NCBI RefSeq assembly: GCF_000143415.4
Contig: NW_003314264.1
Coordinates: 4,215,229-4,279,228 of the forward strand
DNA from: Selaginella moellendorffii
Lineage: Eukaryota > Streptophyta > Lycopodiopsida > Selaginellales > Selaginellaceae
Reading direction: 5' to 3'
DNA: 64,000 nucleotides
Shown: positions 14,136 through 24,424 of the stretch, piece after piece
Numbering within the stretch: position 1 is the stretch's first letter
Layout: every line of letters starts with the position of its first letter
Program-made: the position numbers and the translations under genes
The notes under the pieces: model-generated
Seen by the model: the letters and a program-made list of their open reading frames with translations, nothing else
Databases searched by the model: none
Told to the model about the DNA's origin: nothing

Positions 14136-16289
14136 ATGGCGGGTGGAGGGGCGGTTGATTCGACACTGGAAGTCACACCAACATGGGCCACTGCGTCCAT
14201 TGTCAGCGTGATTGTCCTGGTTTCAATGGCTGCTCAACGTGGAATCCATTTCACTGGACTGGTGAGAGGTTGTCGCTTGAGAGAGTTCTTCTTTTTTATC
14301 CCCGGTGTTGTTCCTGCAGTGGTTTAAAGGTCGGAAAAGCAATCCTCCAATTAAAGCTGCTCTGGAAAATATCAAAGAAGGTGATTTTGATGCTTTTTGT
14401 TTTATGCATCAGACGATTTTGTTGTCAGAGTTGATGCTCCTGGGATTCATATCGCTGCTCCTCGCGGTTTCGCAAACCTTTACAACAGAGATATGTGTTC
14501 CTCGAAGTCTGATCCAGACAATGCTACCCTGCAAGTCATCAAACGTTACTGTGGCCCCGACCAAAAGCTACAATCGCAGGCTGCTCGTGTTTCGACGGGA
14601 TTTAGCTTCCGATACAGGAAATAGCACAAAGTGTATTGACAAGGTAACAATTTTGGTAGTTCCAGGCATCGCAATAGTAACATTCTTTGATTTCTTTTCA
14701 TTTTTTCAGGGAAAAATGCCAATTCTCAGTGGCACCGACATCCATGATCTTCATATGTTCATCTTCATTCTCGCGGTGGTGCATATTTCTTATAGTCTTG
14801 CAACTGTTTACCTCGGAGGAAGAAAGGTTGTCTTTCGTGGTGGAAGTTGTTCTACCATTAACTTGTGTTTTCAGATCCATGCCTGGAAAAAATGGGAAGC
14901 TGACACTCAAGCTGACGGTATTATAACTTACTTCTTTTCTTCGGTGATGTCATTTGTGGAGTGTTTTTGACAGACGTACAGACGATGCCTGCTAATCGCG
15001 AAACAAAATTTATTCGCAGGCATGTCCGGAACTCTTCCTTTGTCATAGGAATTCTGGTTAGCGTTGTCTGTGCTCTTTGTTGCTTTTCTAACCGTTTCGT
15101 TTCTACAAGGTGACGCTTCTGCAACAATTTGGCTGGTCAGTCACGAAAGAAGATTACTACACTCTTCGACACACGTTTATCATTGTGAGTGGGAGATTTG
15201 GCCTACTTGAAACATCGCACTAAATATCTGGTCTCAATTTCTTACAACAGAATCATTCAAAAGACAACAGTTTTGACTTCCATGCGTTTTTGAAGACAGC
15301 AATTGCACAAGATTTTAAAACTGTCATCGGGATGAGGTGAGCTTGGTTCAGATTTTTCTTCTTGAGCTAACCAGTGACTTGCAGCGAGTACTTTTGGGTG
15401 TACGTCATTGTGTTCTTCTTGCTCAATGTCCATGGTATTTCTTTATCCTTTTGCGATGATTTTAACTTTGACTCACTTGCTCAGGCTGGCATACGTATTT
15501 CTGGATTTCATTCGTCCCCATTCTTGTAAGTGAGATAAACTAATCATTTCTAGTAAGCCCACCACAAGTTCACGCACACCAGGTCCTCATTTTGCTAGGC
15601 GCAAAGCTTCAGTACATCCTCGGGACACTAGCTGTGGATATTTTGAAGGCACCTGGTGAGCCTGTGCAAGTTCGAGATAAGTTTTTTTGGTTTGGCACGC
15701 CTAGAATACTTCTGCACTTGCTTCACTTCTCGATCTTTCAGGTAAGCTTGTTAATTTCGCATGTGTCCTGTTTACTAGAATTTGTGGTTCTTCTCTGGAT
15801 AGAATGCGTTTGAGCTAGCTCTTCTGTTTTGGATGTGGGTACGTACCCAACTTTCTCTCAACATGTTATGTTTGAATGAGCTGAAGCTGTCTTTTCACAG
15901 GCCTCATTCGGATGGCACTCGTGCCTTATTGACAACAAGACGACAGCAATTTTGCACGTATCTTCCGGGTAAGGTTTGAAATATATTTCCACAGCTTCTT
16001 AGATTTCCATAAACGCCGCTGCAGCATCTTGATCTTAATTCAGTGCAGCTACACAACGCTTCCTCTCTATGCACTGCTTTCTCAGGTAGACTAGTATCTC
16101 GTTTCAGTTACCCAGTCTAAAGCATTTTCTTGTGTAAAGATGGGGCCCCAGAACAAAGGCAAGCACAAAAACTCGGACGTTCCGGATCCGACTCAACCTC
16201 CACCTGGAGAATTGGACGAAACAAATCGAACGGAGACGAGGGCTGTGGACACTGAGGTGCAAGCAGCAACACGGCACGATGAGTTGTAG
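14136..16289 (+). CDS. MLO-family seven-transmembrane protein with atypical C-terminus
   Basis: Many short exons from ATG 14136 to TAG 16287-16289. Family blocks appear in order: LEVTPTWATASIVSVIVLVS (TM1), ALENIKEELMLLGFISLLLA (TM2, joined across an intron), the extracellular Cys-containing loop (EICVPRSLIQTMLPC), GTDIHDLHMFIFILAVVHI (TM3), KKWEADTQ, LLQQFGWSVTKEDYYTLRHT, FDFHAFLKTAI, the middle TMs (YFWVYVIVFFLLNVHGWHTY), KLQYILGTLAVDI, DKFFWFGTPRILLHLLHFSI, NAFELALLFWMWASFGWHSC, and TM7 IQCSYTTLPLYALLSQMG. MLO proteins are plasma-membrane calcium-linked proteins involved in powdery mildew susceptibility and pollen tube/root signalling. The cytosolic tail is short (about 50 residues) and lacks the usual calmodulin-binding helix right after MG. 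Confidence 0.92.
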
Positions 16290-16560
16290 CTTAGGATCCA
16301 GGTGGAAGAACAATGATTATGAGGAGCGCCCGCGATCATTCTTTTCCTCGAGAAGTTTGGATGAATGGCGCTCCCCGGAGTTTTATGTCGTTAGAAACAG
16401 AGAGATTCACAGATTTTCATTGGCGAAACTGTAGTTCGAAGTTCCTAGTTCGTAGATTGGAGAACTTGTCGAGGACGCTCTCGTACGATTGCTTGAACAA
16501 GTCAAATTGATAATTGCGTACCTCTTCCTCCAGATCGAACTTAAGCTTTCCCATGAATGG

Positions 16561-18597
16561 ATGGTCACGCTAGATTTCCTGGCGGTCTTGGACAAGGCCA
16601 AGAACAACGATCTCTTGTATGCTGCAGAGTTGCAGCGATGTGGGGCTTCGAAATCCATTGCCGAAGGCCGCCGTGTTCATGCCTTGCTCTTGGAGCGAGG
16701 CCAACTGGGAAACTTTCTCGCCAACCATCTCATTAACATGTATGGAAAATGTGGCTGTCTCGAGGAAGCTCGCAGGGTTTTCGACTGGATCAACAACAAG
16801 AATCTGTTCTCGTGGACTGCCGTTATTTCTGCATATGCCAAGAACGGGCATTTTGAAACAGCGTTGGAGCTCTTCCAGGGGCTTGACTGCGAAGGGATCA
16901 AGCCCGACAGCGTCGTCTTCTTGGCTGTGGTAGAGGCGTGCTCAAATGACAGGAAAAAGAAAAACAGTCTAATTCTACAGGAAGCCGGGAGAGTTCATGA
17001 GCGACTGACACGGGAAGGATTGATGACTTCTTTTGTGAGAAATTCGGTGATCACAATGTACGGATGCCTCCACAGGCCTGACCAAGCTCTACTGGTTTTT
17101 CAGGAAATGGCTGGCTTTAGAGACGTCGTCTCCTGGACAGCCGTGATAACAGCTTATGGCCGGAATGGGCATTTTTGTGAGGCTTTGAGGCTCTTCTGGG
17201 CGATGGAACAAGACGGAATAAAGCCGGATGCGGTGACAATTCTCGCTCTTCTTGATGCTTGTGCCTTGGAAGGATCGTCAGAGAGCTTGTTTACAGGCAG
17301 GGCTATTCATGCTCGAATCTGTGCTACTGGATTGGATCTTGATGTAGTCGTGATGAACGCAGTGATTTACATGTACACGGGCTGCAAGGAGTGCTCAGAA
17401 GCGAAGCAGGTTTTCGATGGATTAAAAGGGAAGAAAACTTTGGTGTCGTGGAATGCGGTGATCTCGGCTTATGCCCAAAGCGGGCATATGTTTCTAGCTC
17501 TGCAAGTCTACAAGGAAATGCTGTGTGATAAACTGGTGCCGAACGAGATCACTCTCGTCTTGGCTCTCGACGCTTGCTCCAATCTGTCGTGCCTGGAGAA
17601 TGGCAGAGCAATCCACGACAAAGCCACTGAGCTTGGAGTTGAGAAGAATATCTTCGTAGAGAATGCGCTGGTGGACATGTATGGTAAGTGTGGAAGCCTT
17701 GAAGACGCACTGACTGTCTTTAACTCCATGAAGAAACGCGACATTGTTTCATGGACTGCGATGATCGCTGCTTATGCTCGAAACGGCCATAGCTCCAGAG
17801 CTCTAGAGATCTTTCGCATGGTTCTCGCTGAGGGCCTGAGACCCGATGGAATCACCTTCGTCGCAGCGCTAGAAGCTTGTGGGAACCTCGGAAATGCGTC
17901 GGAAGGCGAGACCCTTCACGGCTGGATCCTTGATTCTCCTCAACTCCGAAACAACGAACTCGTCTCCACCGCCGTCATCAGCATGTATGATCGATCCGGC
18001 AGACTCGAGAGAGCCAAGCTCGTTTTTGATGACCTCTCCTCCAGCTTAAGCCGGTGTCCTTCTCGCTGGAACTCGCAGGCGATCGCACTGGCCGAGCACG
18101 GACTGAGCTCTTCAGCGATTCAGCTCTTCTGGGAGATGACTCTCCAAGGCGTTGACGTGAACGCCATCAGCTTCGTGACTGCCATCTTTGCATGTAGCCA
18201 CTCGGGCATGCTGGTTTTGGGGTTGGATTTCTTCTTGCAGCTGCATCCAGACTTTGGGATTGTGCCACAGCCTTCGCACTACATCTGCATGGTCGAGCTT
18301 CTGGCTAGGATTGGACAAGTAACCATGGCAGTCAATTTGATTGAGAGCATGCCTTACGAGCCTGACGTTGTGGCATGGATGGCACTTCTGTGTTCTTCAA
18401 ACACAAACTTGGAATTAGCCACCATGGCTGCACGACAAGTCCTTGGAGGTGATGGAAAGAGAGCTGGAGCTTATGTCTTGCTTTCGAATTTGTGTGTTCC
18501 TGCTGGAAGACGAGAATGGATGGCTCCACGTACGCTCAAAAGCGAGCATTGCTCAGGTACCAGAAAAACTTCTCACCTGCTGTCTCAGTCACTATGA
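16561..18597 (+). CDS. PLS-class pentatricopeptide repeat protein
   Basis: Intronless, 678 residues from ATG 16561. It is a run of PPR motifs of the P-L-S pattern: RRVHALLLERGQLGNFLANH, LINMYGKCGCLEEARRVFD, NLFSWTAVISAYAKNGHFET, GIKPDSVVFLAVVEACS, repeated about 12-15 times. Such proteins bind single organelle transcripts in mitochondria or plastids, often for RNA editing. The end is the start of an E-type region (AGAYVLLSNLCVPAGRREWM) followed by unrelated residues (RTLKSEHCSG...) and a stop. No E+ or DYW domain follows, so the gene is either naturally short or has lost its end by a frameshift near 18525. No clear transit peptide is visible at this start. Confidence 0.9.
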   Translation: MVTLDFLAVLDKAKNNDLLYAAELQRCGASKSIAEGRRVHALLLERGQLGNFLANHLINMYGKCGCLEEARRVFDWINNKNLFSWTAVISAYAKNGHFETALELFQGLDCEGIKPDSVVFLAVVEACSNDRKKKNSLILQEAGRVHERLTREGLMTSFVRNSVITMYGCLHRPDQALLVFQEMAGFRDVVSWTAVITAYGRNGHFCEALRLFWAMEQDGIKPDAVTILALLDACALEGSSESLFTGRAIHARICATGLDLDVVVMNAVIYMYTGCKECSEAKQVFDGLKGKKTLVSWNAVISAYAQSGHMFLALQVYKEMLCDKLVPNEITLVLALDACSNLSCLENGRAIHDKATELGVEKNIFVENALVDMYGKCGSLEDALTVFNSMKKRDIVSWTAMIAAYARNGHSSRALEIFRMVLAEGLRPDGITFVAALEACGNLGNASEGETLHGWILDSPQLRNNELVSTAVISMYDRSGRLERAKLVFDDLSSSLSRCPSRWNSQAIALAEHGLSSSAIQLFWEMTLQGVDVNAISFVTAIFACSHSGMLVLGLDFFLQLHPDFGIVPQPSHYICMVELLARIGQVTMAVNLIESMPYEPDVVAWMALLCSSNTNLELATMAARQVLGGDGKRAGAYVLLSNLCVPAGRREWMAPRTLKSEHCSGTRKTSHLLSQSL

Positions 18598-19792
18598 TGT
18601 GGAGGAGCTCCCACAACTCCAATGTAAGCTCACACAGCTTATATGATATTCTTAAACAATTTTTTCAGATCTTTTACAAGGTATAATAAAATGATTAGGG
18701 AAATGCTTTGGGATGAAATGTTGTTTATTCATCAAACATGTCTTGAAAGTTTCTAAGGGCATGATCCACAAATTCCACGTGCAGTCACGTTATAGCTTGA
18801 AACTGAGATCCGAACCATGCGTTAGCATTATCTAAAGTTTTTATTACAAAAAATGACTAATGCTATTAACTGTAAACAAAACTTTTCGATTCTTTCTGTT
18901 AATTAGCTAACCTTAGAATATGCTGCCACATTCTACACTCTTCACCAAAATGCTAGAGAAGCTCGAGGATCCGGTAGATTTCCACTGAATTCTTCTCGTC
19001 CTCTTTGGCGCAGGCAGAGCTCCGGGCCAATGTGCTTGAGACGCCAATGCCTTTTGATTGGCAATCAAGGAAGCTCTTGTGATATGCGAGTGCTCTTATT
19101 TGCCCAAATCCAACGTTGTGTTCACACTTCTGGTTAAGATTATTTACCAAACTGTCGCTGCCTGCGCCAGATTCCCAGTCGCGGCAGAATTGTCGTTTCT
19201 GGGTTTCCTCGATTCCCTTTGGCGCGAGAACTGGACTATTGAATAAGCTTGCTTACGCAAGGAGACGAAAGTGGCATAGAAAGCGCCTGACGTCGTGCGT
19301 AGCGGACTGCCCGCTCATCCTGCTGGCGTCGGATTTGCTCCTCCTGCTCGGAATCCAGCAAGATTTTAACTAAACGATCGTGCTGCTGTCTAGTCCCAAT
19401 TGTTCAATGACACTAGAGAGCGCAAGGCTCCTACCGTGGTTCGAACCCGCGAAGTTTGGAAGGTGACCAAGTCTCGCCTTGCTAGTTGACCGTTTGCCAA
19501 GTCTTTGATGCTGCACCAATAGTTTTTACGCCGGATGTGGAACGAGGCCAGGAGAGCACTATCCCCATGTATGACATCATGCCATTAGTTTGACTGTTTG
19601 CAGGCGCGAGAAAGTCCGAACGTGTTATGGAAAAGCATTCATTTATATTATATAGATTCCACTTCTGCTTAAACAAGTGATCCTTAAACAAGAATCCACC
19701 ACCATCCCGTTTCACGTTCGCGAAGCGTTTGACCAGAAGTGAAAGCTTGCAGCTACTATAAAAATCATGCCTTACGGACAGCTGCACCAGAA
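18598..19792. other. Intergenic region with one tRNA-like promoter motif
   Basis: No protein gene was recognised. At 19438-19447 lies GGTTCGAACC, a perfect Pol III B-box, with an A-box-like TAGCAAGG about 37 bp away on the minus strand (19478-19485). This resembles the tRNA-derived head of a SINE rather than a tRNA, since no cloverleaf with paired acceptor ends is apparent. The last 150 bp should be the BAHD promoter: TATATTATATAG near 19645 and TATAAAAA at 19757-19764. Confidence 0.4.
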
Positions 19793-21244
19793 ATGGATGT
19801 GATTAGTAAGGCAAATTCTGAATCTCTTCAAGATTGCAATCAATCAAGCAGCAGTAAAGTTGTTCAATATGCCTTCCATGTGGTTCGGCCTGAGCAGGTT
19901 CCAGCACCTTCACCTCATTTTCTCTCAAGCATTGATCTTTGCTACAGCAAGCCAGAATTCTCCACACTTGTGCTCTTCTTCAAGGATTGCTTCTCGCCGG
20001 CCGCCGGAGCCAAGAGTCTTGTAGACAGCCTCAGGTCTTCACTTTCCAAGGTGCTAGTATTTTATCCTGTTCTCGCTGGAAGGCTCAGGGAAAACGAGAG
20101 TGGAAGGCTCGAGGTAAACATGAACGGTCAAGGCGTCCACTTTGTGGAGTCAAAGGTGGACTCGAGCTTCCAAGATTGGGAAGACATACGCCAGTGCCCA
20201 CTAGACATAGATTTATCACTCGACACCAGAGTTGTCAATCCCAGCGATGTTCCTCTTATCAAGTTCCAAGTGACGCAGTTTCACTGTGGGAGCATTGCCA
20301 TAGCAGTCCATTTCTTGCACATCATTTTGGACGGCTCCAGCCTCTACAACGTCCTCAACGCATGGGCTAAAGTTCACCGTGGCAGCACATTATTTTGTGA
20401 GAGCTTTGTAAGAGGACGGGAGCTCTTGGCTCGGGATCCTCCAAAGGTGGACGCACCGGTGCCTTTCATCATTGACGCTGCTGCACACGACAAGCAACTT
20501 GATGCAAGCAACATCGTGCCTTGCAATCTGGTGACACTTCGAATGGAGCAAGCCGCTATAGACACTTGCAAGCGAGAAGCTCAAACCGGCGCCTTTGCCT
20601 ACAACGGTGGAAAAGCTACAGGCTTTGAGGCCGTGTTGTCCCTGCTGTGGTCGTCCATGCTACGTGCACGGGGAGTTCCTCAACACCTTGACACGGCTCT
20701 CTTGTTCTCTATCAACCTGCGGGGCCAGAAGCTAGCACTCGTCCCTCAAAACTATTTCGGTAATGCCGTTGCCAATTGTCAGGTTCATGTGTCTCGAGCT
20801 GGCGACATAGTTGCTTCGGACTTATCGTATGCTGCGCACCTCATACACAAAGCGAAGATCTCCTGCAATAGAGCGTCGGTGCAGAGCATGCTGGACTGGC
20901 TGGAGCTGAATTCTGCTCATGTTCACAAGGAACTTCACTGGAGGCGGGGAATCACATCCACGAGCATCACCAATTTCCCCATGTATGGTCTCGATTTTGG
21001 GTGGCGAGGAGGAGCACTTTCCCAGCTTTGCTTTCTGCCCAGCAAAGTTCCACCACACATGCCATTTGTTGCAATGCTGCCCTCACCAAGACCCAAGTCA
21101 ATAGAGATTGTCATTGGGCTGCACCACCACGACAGAGAAGTGTTGCTACAAGACCATCTCTTCACACGTTATTTCTCAGCTTCAGAAATTAAGCTGTGGA
21201 CTGGAGATCACATATGTAGAGCATTGAGGAGAGTCCCAAAGTAG
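19793..21244 (+). CDS. BAHD acyltransferase
   Basis: Intronless, 483 residues from ATG 19793. BAHD enzymes transfer acyl groups from CoA thioesters to alcohols or amines in specialised metabolism (hydroxycinnamoyl esters, waxes, flavonoid esters). The catalytic HxxxD motif is HIILD inside FLHIILDGSSL (about 20318), and the structural DFGWG motif is present as DFGWRGG (about 20994), with an Arg inserted. Other landmarks are the N-terminal VRPEQVPAP and LSSIDL, VFYPVLAGRLRENESGRLEV, and NYFGNAVANC. Length is somewhat above the usual 430-460 because of a longer N-terminus. Donor and acceptor cannot be read from sequence; HCT-like or a lineage-specific enzyme are both possible. Confidence 0.92.
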   Translation: MDVISKANSESLQDCNQSSSSKVVQYAFHVVRPEQVPAPSPHFLSSIDLCYSKPEFSTLVLFFKDCFSPAAGAKSLVDSLRSSLSKVLVFYPVLAGRLRENESGRLEVNMNGQGVHFVESKVDSSFQDWEDIRQCPLDIDLSLDTRVVNPSDVPLIKFQVTQFHCGSIAIAVHFLHIILDGSSLYNVLNAWAKVHRGSTLFCESFVRGRELLARDPPKVDAPVPFIIDAAAHDKQLDASNIVPCNLVTLRMEQAAIDTCKREAQTGAFAYNGGKATGFEAVLSLLWSSMLRARGVPQHLDTALLFSINLRGQKLALVPQNYFGNAVANCQVHVSRAGDIVASDLSYAAHLIHKAKISCNRASVQSMLDWLELNSAHVHKELHWRRGITSTSITNFPMYGLDFGWRGGALSQLCFLPSKVPPHMPFVAMLPSPRPKSIEIVIGLHHHDREVLLQDHLFTRYFSASEIKLWTGDHICRALRRVPK

Positions 21245-22049
21245 TTGTTGGCTTTCACACAATTTGCTATTGCATTGCAACTTGGTGTTTCTTGCATTGA
21301 TTATGACTTATTTGCATCATATTTTTTAAGTAATAAGAAATTAAATCTTAACAAGATTCCCTTTGTTACATTTTGTTGAGAACAAAAATCCATGCATGAG
21401 ATCTCTTTGCGTGCGGGCAATGTAACTCTCCTCCCCACGCTACATAGGTGTTGTTCTTGCATTCAGTGTAGACTTGCAGTCAAAGCATTGCATCAGATTG
21501 TTAGCCAAGGTCAACCCTTACCTTAATGAAATGATTTGTGCAAATAAAATTATACTTAACTTAATTATTTAAGTATTTTCTTTCTCTCCATTGGTGTTCG
21601 CAAAGTTCGATGCAAAAAAATCTTTTGTCACTCTTTGATCACTCCAATTATACTTGATGAGATCCTATTTTCGCAAGACCTCTACTACTACTACTACTTT
21701 TTGCAGCGATGGATTGACCACCACCTTGACCCCTGATCTGTAGATAAACCCTAAACCTAGCCATGTGACCTGATGATGTGGCAACAAAGCTGAGCTGTAA
21801 TTCCATACGTGGCATTGAGCTGGAGTTCATCAAGAAGTCTTTTTTATACTTTTACCTGAAAATACGTGTATTTTGCCAATGCCGTACACGTAGGTTTGGA
21901 GGTGTTAATTACCAACAACAAATTGATTGCTATAAATATTACATATCTATGATTTTTCATAATTAGATCACTTATTTCCATCCCTGCTTATGTCAATAGG
22001 TTGAGCTTCTGCTAGGTCTTTCTAGGATTCATCAATTGTCCATGTAAGA
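21245..22049. other. AT-rich intergenic region
   Basis: Holds the 3' side of the BAHD gene and otherwise no gene that I recognise. A short CTA triplet run occurs near 21684-21699. Confidence 0.5.
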
Positions 22050-22995
22050 NNNNNNNNNNNNNNNNNNNNNNNNNNNNNNNNNNNNNNNNNNNNNNNNNNN
22101 NNNNNNNNNNNNNNNNNNNNNNNNNNNNNNNNNNNNNNNNNNNNNNNNNNNNNNNNNNNNNNNNNNNNNNNNNNNNNNNNNNNNNNNNNNNNNNNNNNNN
22201 NNNNNNNNNNNNNNNNNNNNNNNNNNNNNNNNNNNNNNNNNNNNNNNNNNNNNNNNNNNNNNNNNNNNNNNNNNNNNNNNNNNNNNNNNNNNNNNNNNNN
22301 NNNNNNNNNNNNNNNNNNNNNNNNNNNNNNNNNNNNNNNNNNNNNNNNNNNNNNNNNNNNNNNNNNNNNNNNNNNNNNNNNNNNNNNNNNNNNNNNNNNN
22401 NNNNNNNNNNNNNNNNNNNNNNNNNNNNNNNNNNNNNNNNNNNNNNNNNNNNNNNNNNNNNNNNNNNNNNNNNNNNNNNNNNNNNNNNNNNNNNNNNNNN
22501 NNNNNNNNNNNNNNNNNNNNNNNNNNNNNNNNNNNNNNNNNNNNNNNNNNNNNNNNNNNNNNNNNNNNNNNNNNNNNNNNNNNNNNNNNNNNNNNNNNNN
22601 NNNNNNNNNNNNNNNNNNNNNNNNNNNNNNNNNNNNNNNNNNNNNNNNNNNNNNNNNNNNNNNNNNNNNNNNNNNNNNNNNNNNNNNNNNNNNNNNNNNN
22701 NNNNNNNNNNNNNNNNNNNNNNNNNNNNNNNNNNNNNNNNNNNNNNNNNNNNNNNNNNNNNNNNNNNNNNNNNNNNNNNNNNNNNNNNNNNNNNNNNNNN
22801 NNNNNNNNNNNNNNNNNNNNNNNNNNNNNNNNNNNNNNNNNNNNNNNNNNNNNNNNNNNNNNNNNNNNNNNNNNNNNNNNNNNNNNNNNNNNNNNNNNNN
22901 NNNNNNNNNNNNNNNNNNNNNNNNNNNNNNNNNNNNNNNNNNNNNNNNNNNNNNNNNNNNNNNNNNNNNNNNNNNNNNNNNNNNNNNNNNNNNNN
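22050..22995. other. Assembly gap (946 N)
   Basis: Unsequenced bases in the scaffold. Any reading frame spanning it is artificial. Confidence 1.
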
Positions 22996-23236
22996 TTATT
23001 GATGTGCCGCAAGGAAAGAAAACATCGGGAAGAACTCCTTGATTTGTTTCACTACATGCAAAGTCTTCTACACTTTCTTTCTTTCCAGCACATCACCAAG
23101 TTTCAGCTTGATATATGTTAGATCAAATCAAGATTGAGAGCAACCCCATTCTAAGGGAGGGATGGAAATGAGTGGGACGACCATAACTTAAGCGAGATGC
23201 ACCACCTCCAACTTCAAGATTGAAAAGAGACAAAGC

Positions 23237-24396
23237 TTAATACCTCACAGTCTTAATGGCTGCTTTGCCATCTAGTTTTGAAGCGTAGAAAGATTGAAGG
23301 TATTTTCCATAGGCGCTTTCTTTGAAGCAAGCAGGCGCGTCGTCAGTGACCAGCTGCGCCATCGGAGCAATATGGCTATCTTCCGCTGGCCCATAGAACG
23401 AAGCAATGGAGACTCGAGTTCGCTCCGAGTTGACAACTACTCGGTGCTCCACGCTCTTGTACACGTCATTGGAAAGAATCTGATGAATAACACAAAATCA
23501 AAACCTGCAAATCTCATGCATGCACGACGATGACGATCAAAGGGAAGCTTACCTGAAGTTGATCTCCAATGTTGACAACAAAGGCGCCAGGCAGAGGTTT
23601 GATCGGCACCCACGCTCCACAGTGTAGAATCTGGAGGCCATCTTTCACCCTGGTGTCCTGCTGGAGTATAGTGAAACCGTTTGGATCCGCGTGAGCGTCC
23701 AGTCCGATTGTAAGCTCCGGCTCCGGACAAGGTGGATAGTAGTTCATCCTCATCGTATGCCTCTCCCCTCCAAAAGCTTCCTCCAGAGCACCACTTTCCA
23801 GTCCCAGTGACTCCGAGAACAATCCAAGCACTCTTTTCGACAACCGGTTCATGGCTTCTGCGTAAGCGGTCGAGATCTTCACGTAGGATGGAGGCTTAGT
23901 CGGGAGCTGGGCGATCTCGCAGGGAGGATAGCACGCCTGGTGGAGAAAGTCTTGCCACATTCGTCGCGTCTCCTTGGACGGGATGAAACTCGTCCCCATC
24001 CGAAACTTTGAGGAGCTATCCTCGGAGTAGTACACGGACCTATCCTCGATGGGAAGGCGGAAGAAGTCGTGGACGAGCTCCATCATGCTCGCCATGAGTT
24101 CTTCTGGAAAACCATGGCCGACAATCTGGAAGAACAAAGTGGAATTTCAATCAATGGTGAGCGATCTCGTGTACCTGGAAGAAGCCCCAGTCTCTAGACG
24201 CGCTCCGGATGGAGTCAATCGCCAATATCCGAGCAGGGGAGCACTTCTCCACATCGGACAGATCGATCACAGGAATTTCTTCGATCTCCACGCACTGCCG
24301 TGGATCTGAATCCCTGCGGTACTCACCGGGCACCATGGCGATCCCAGCATCCGCCAGTCCCTTCACTCCAGCGATCCTAGACGCCACTGCCGCCAT
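23237..24396 (-). CDS. 2-oxoglutarate/Fe(II)-dependent dioxygenase (DOXC type)
   Basis: Three exons on the minus strand: 24175-24396, 23553-24125 and 23237-23479 (345 residues), GT-AG and phase 0. The N-terminal DIOX_N part reads LADAGIAMVPGEYRR, EEIPVIDLSDVEK, and RDWGFFQ joined to IVGHGFPEEL. The catalytic part has MRMNYYPPCPEPELTIGLD, the iron ligands H and D in DAHADPNGF, the distal His in VEHRVVVNSERTRVSIASF, and the 2OG-binding R-x-S in the same stretch. This is the family of flavonoid, gibberellin and other plant specialised-metabolism oxygenases; the substrate cannot be told. An in-frame ATG upstream at 24462 lies inside the end of the neighbouring PPR gene; the homologous start is 24396. 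Only 28 bp separate it from the PPR stop. Confidence 0.92.
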
Positions 24397-24424
24397 TCTT
24401 GAATCTCGAGCCGCGCCACAGTGA

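Noticed and set aside
22032-23012. Open frame of 326 codons
   Set aside because: Consists of N bases of the assembly gap.
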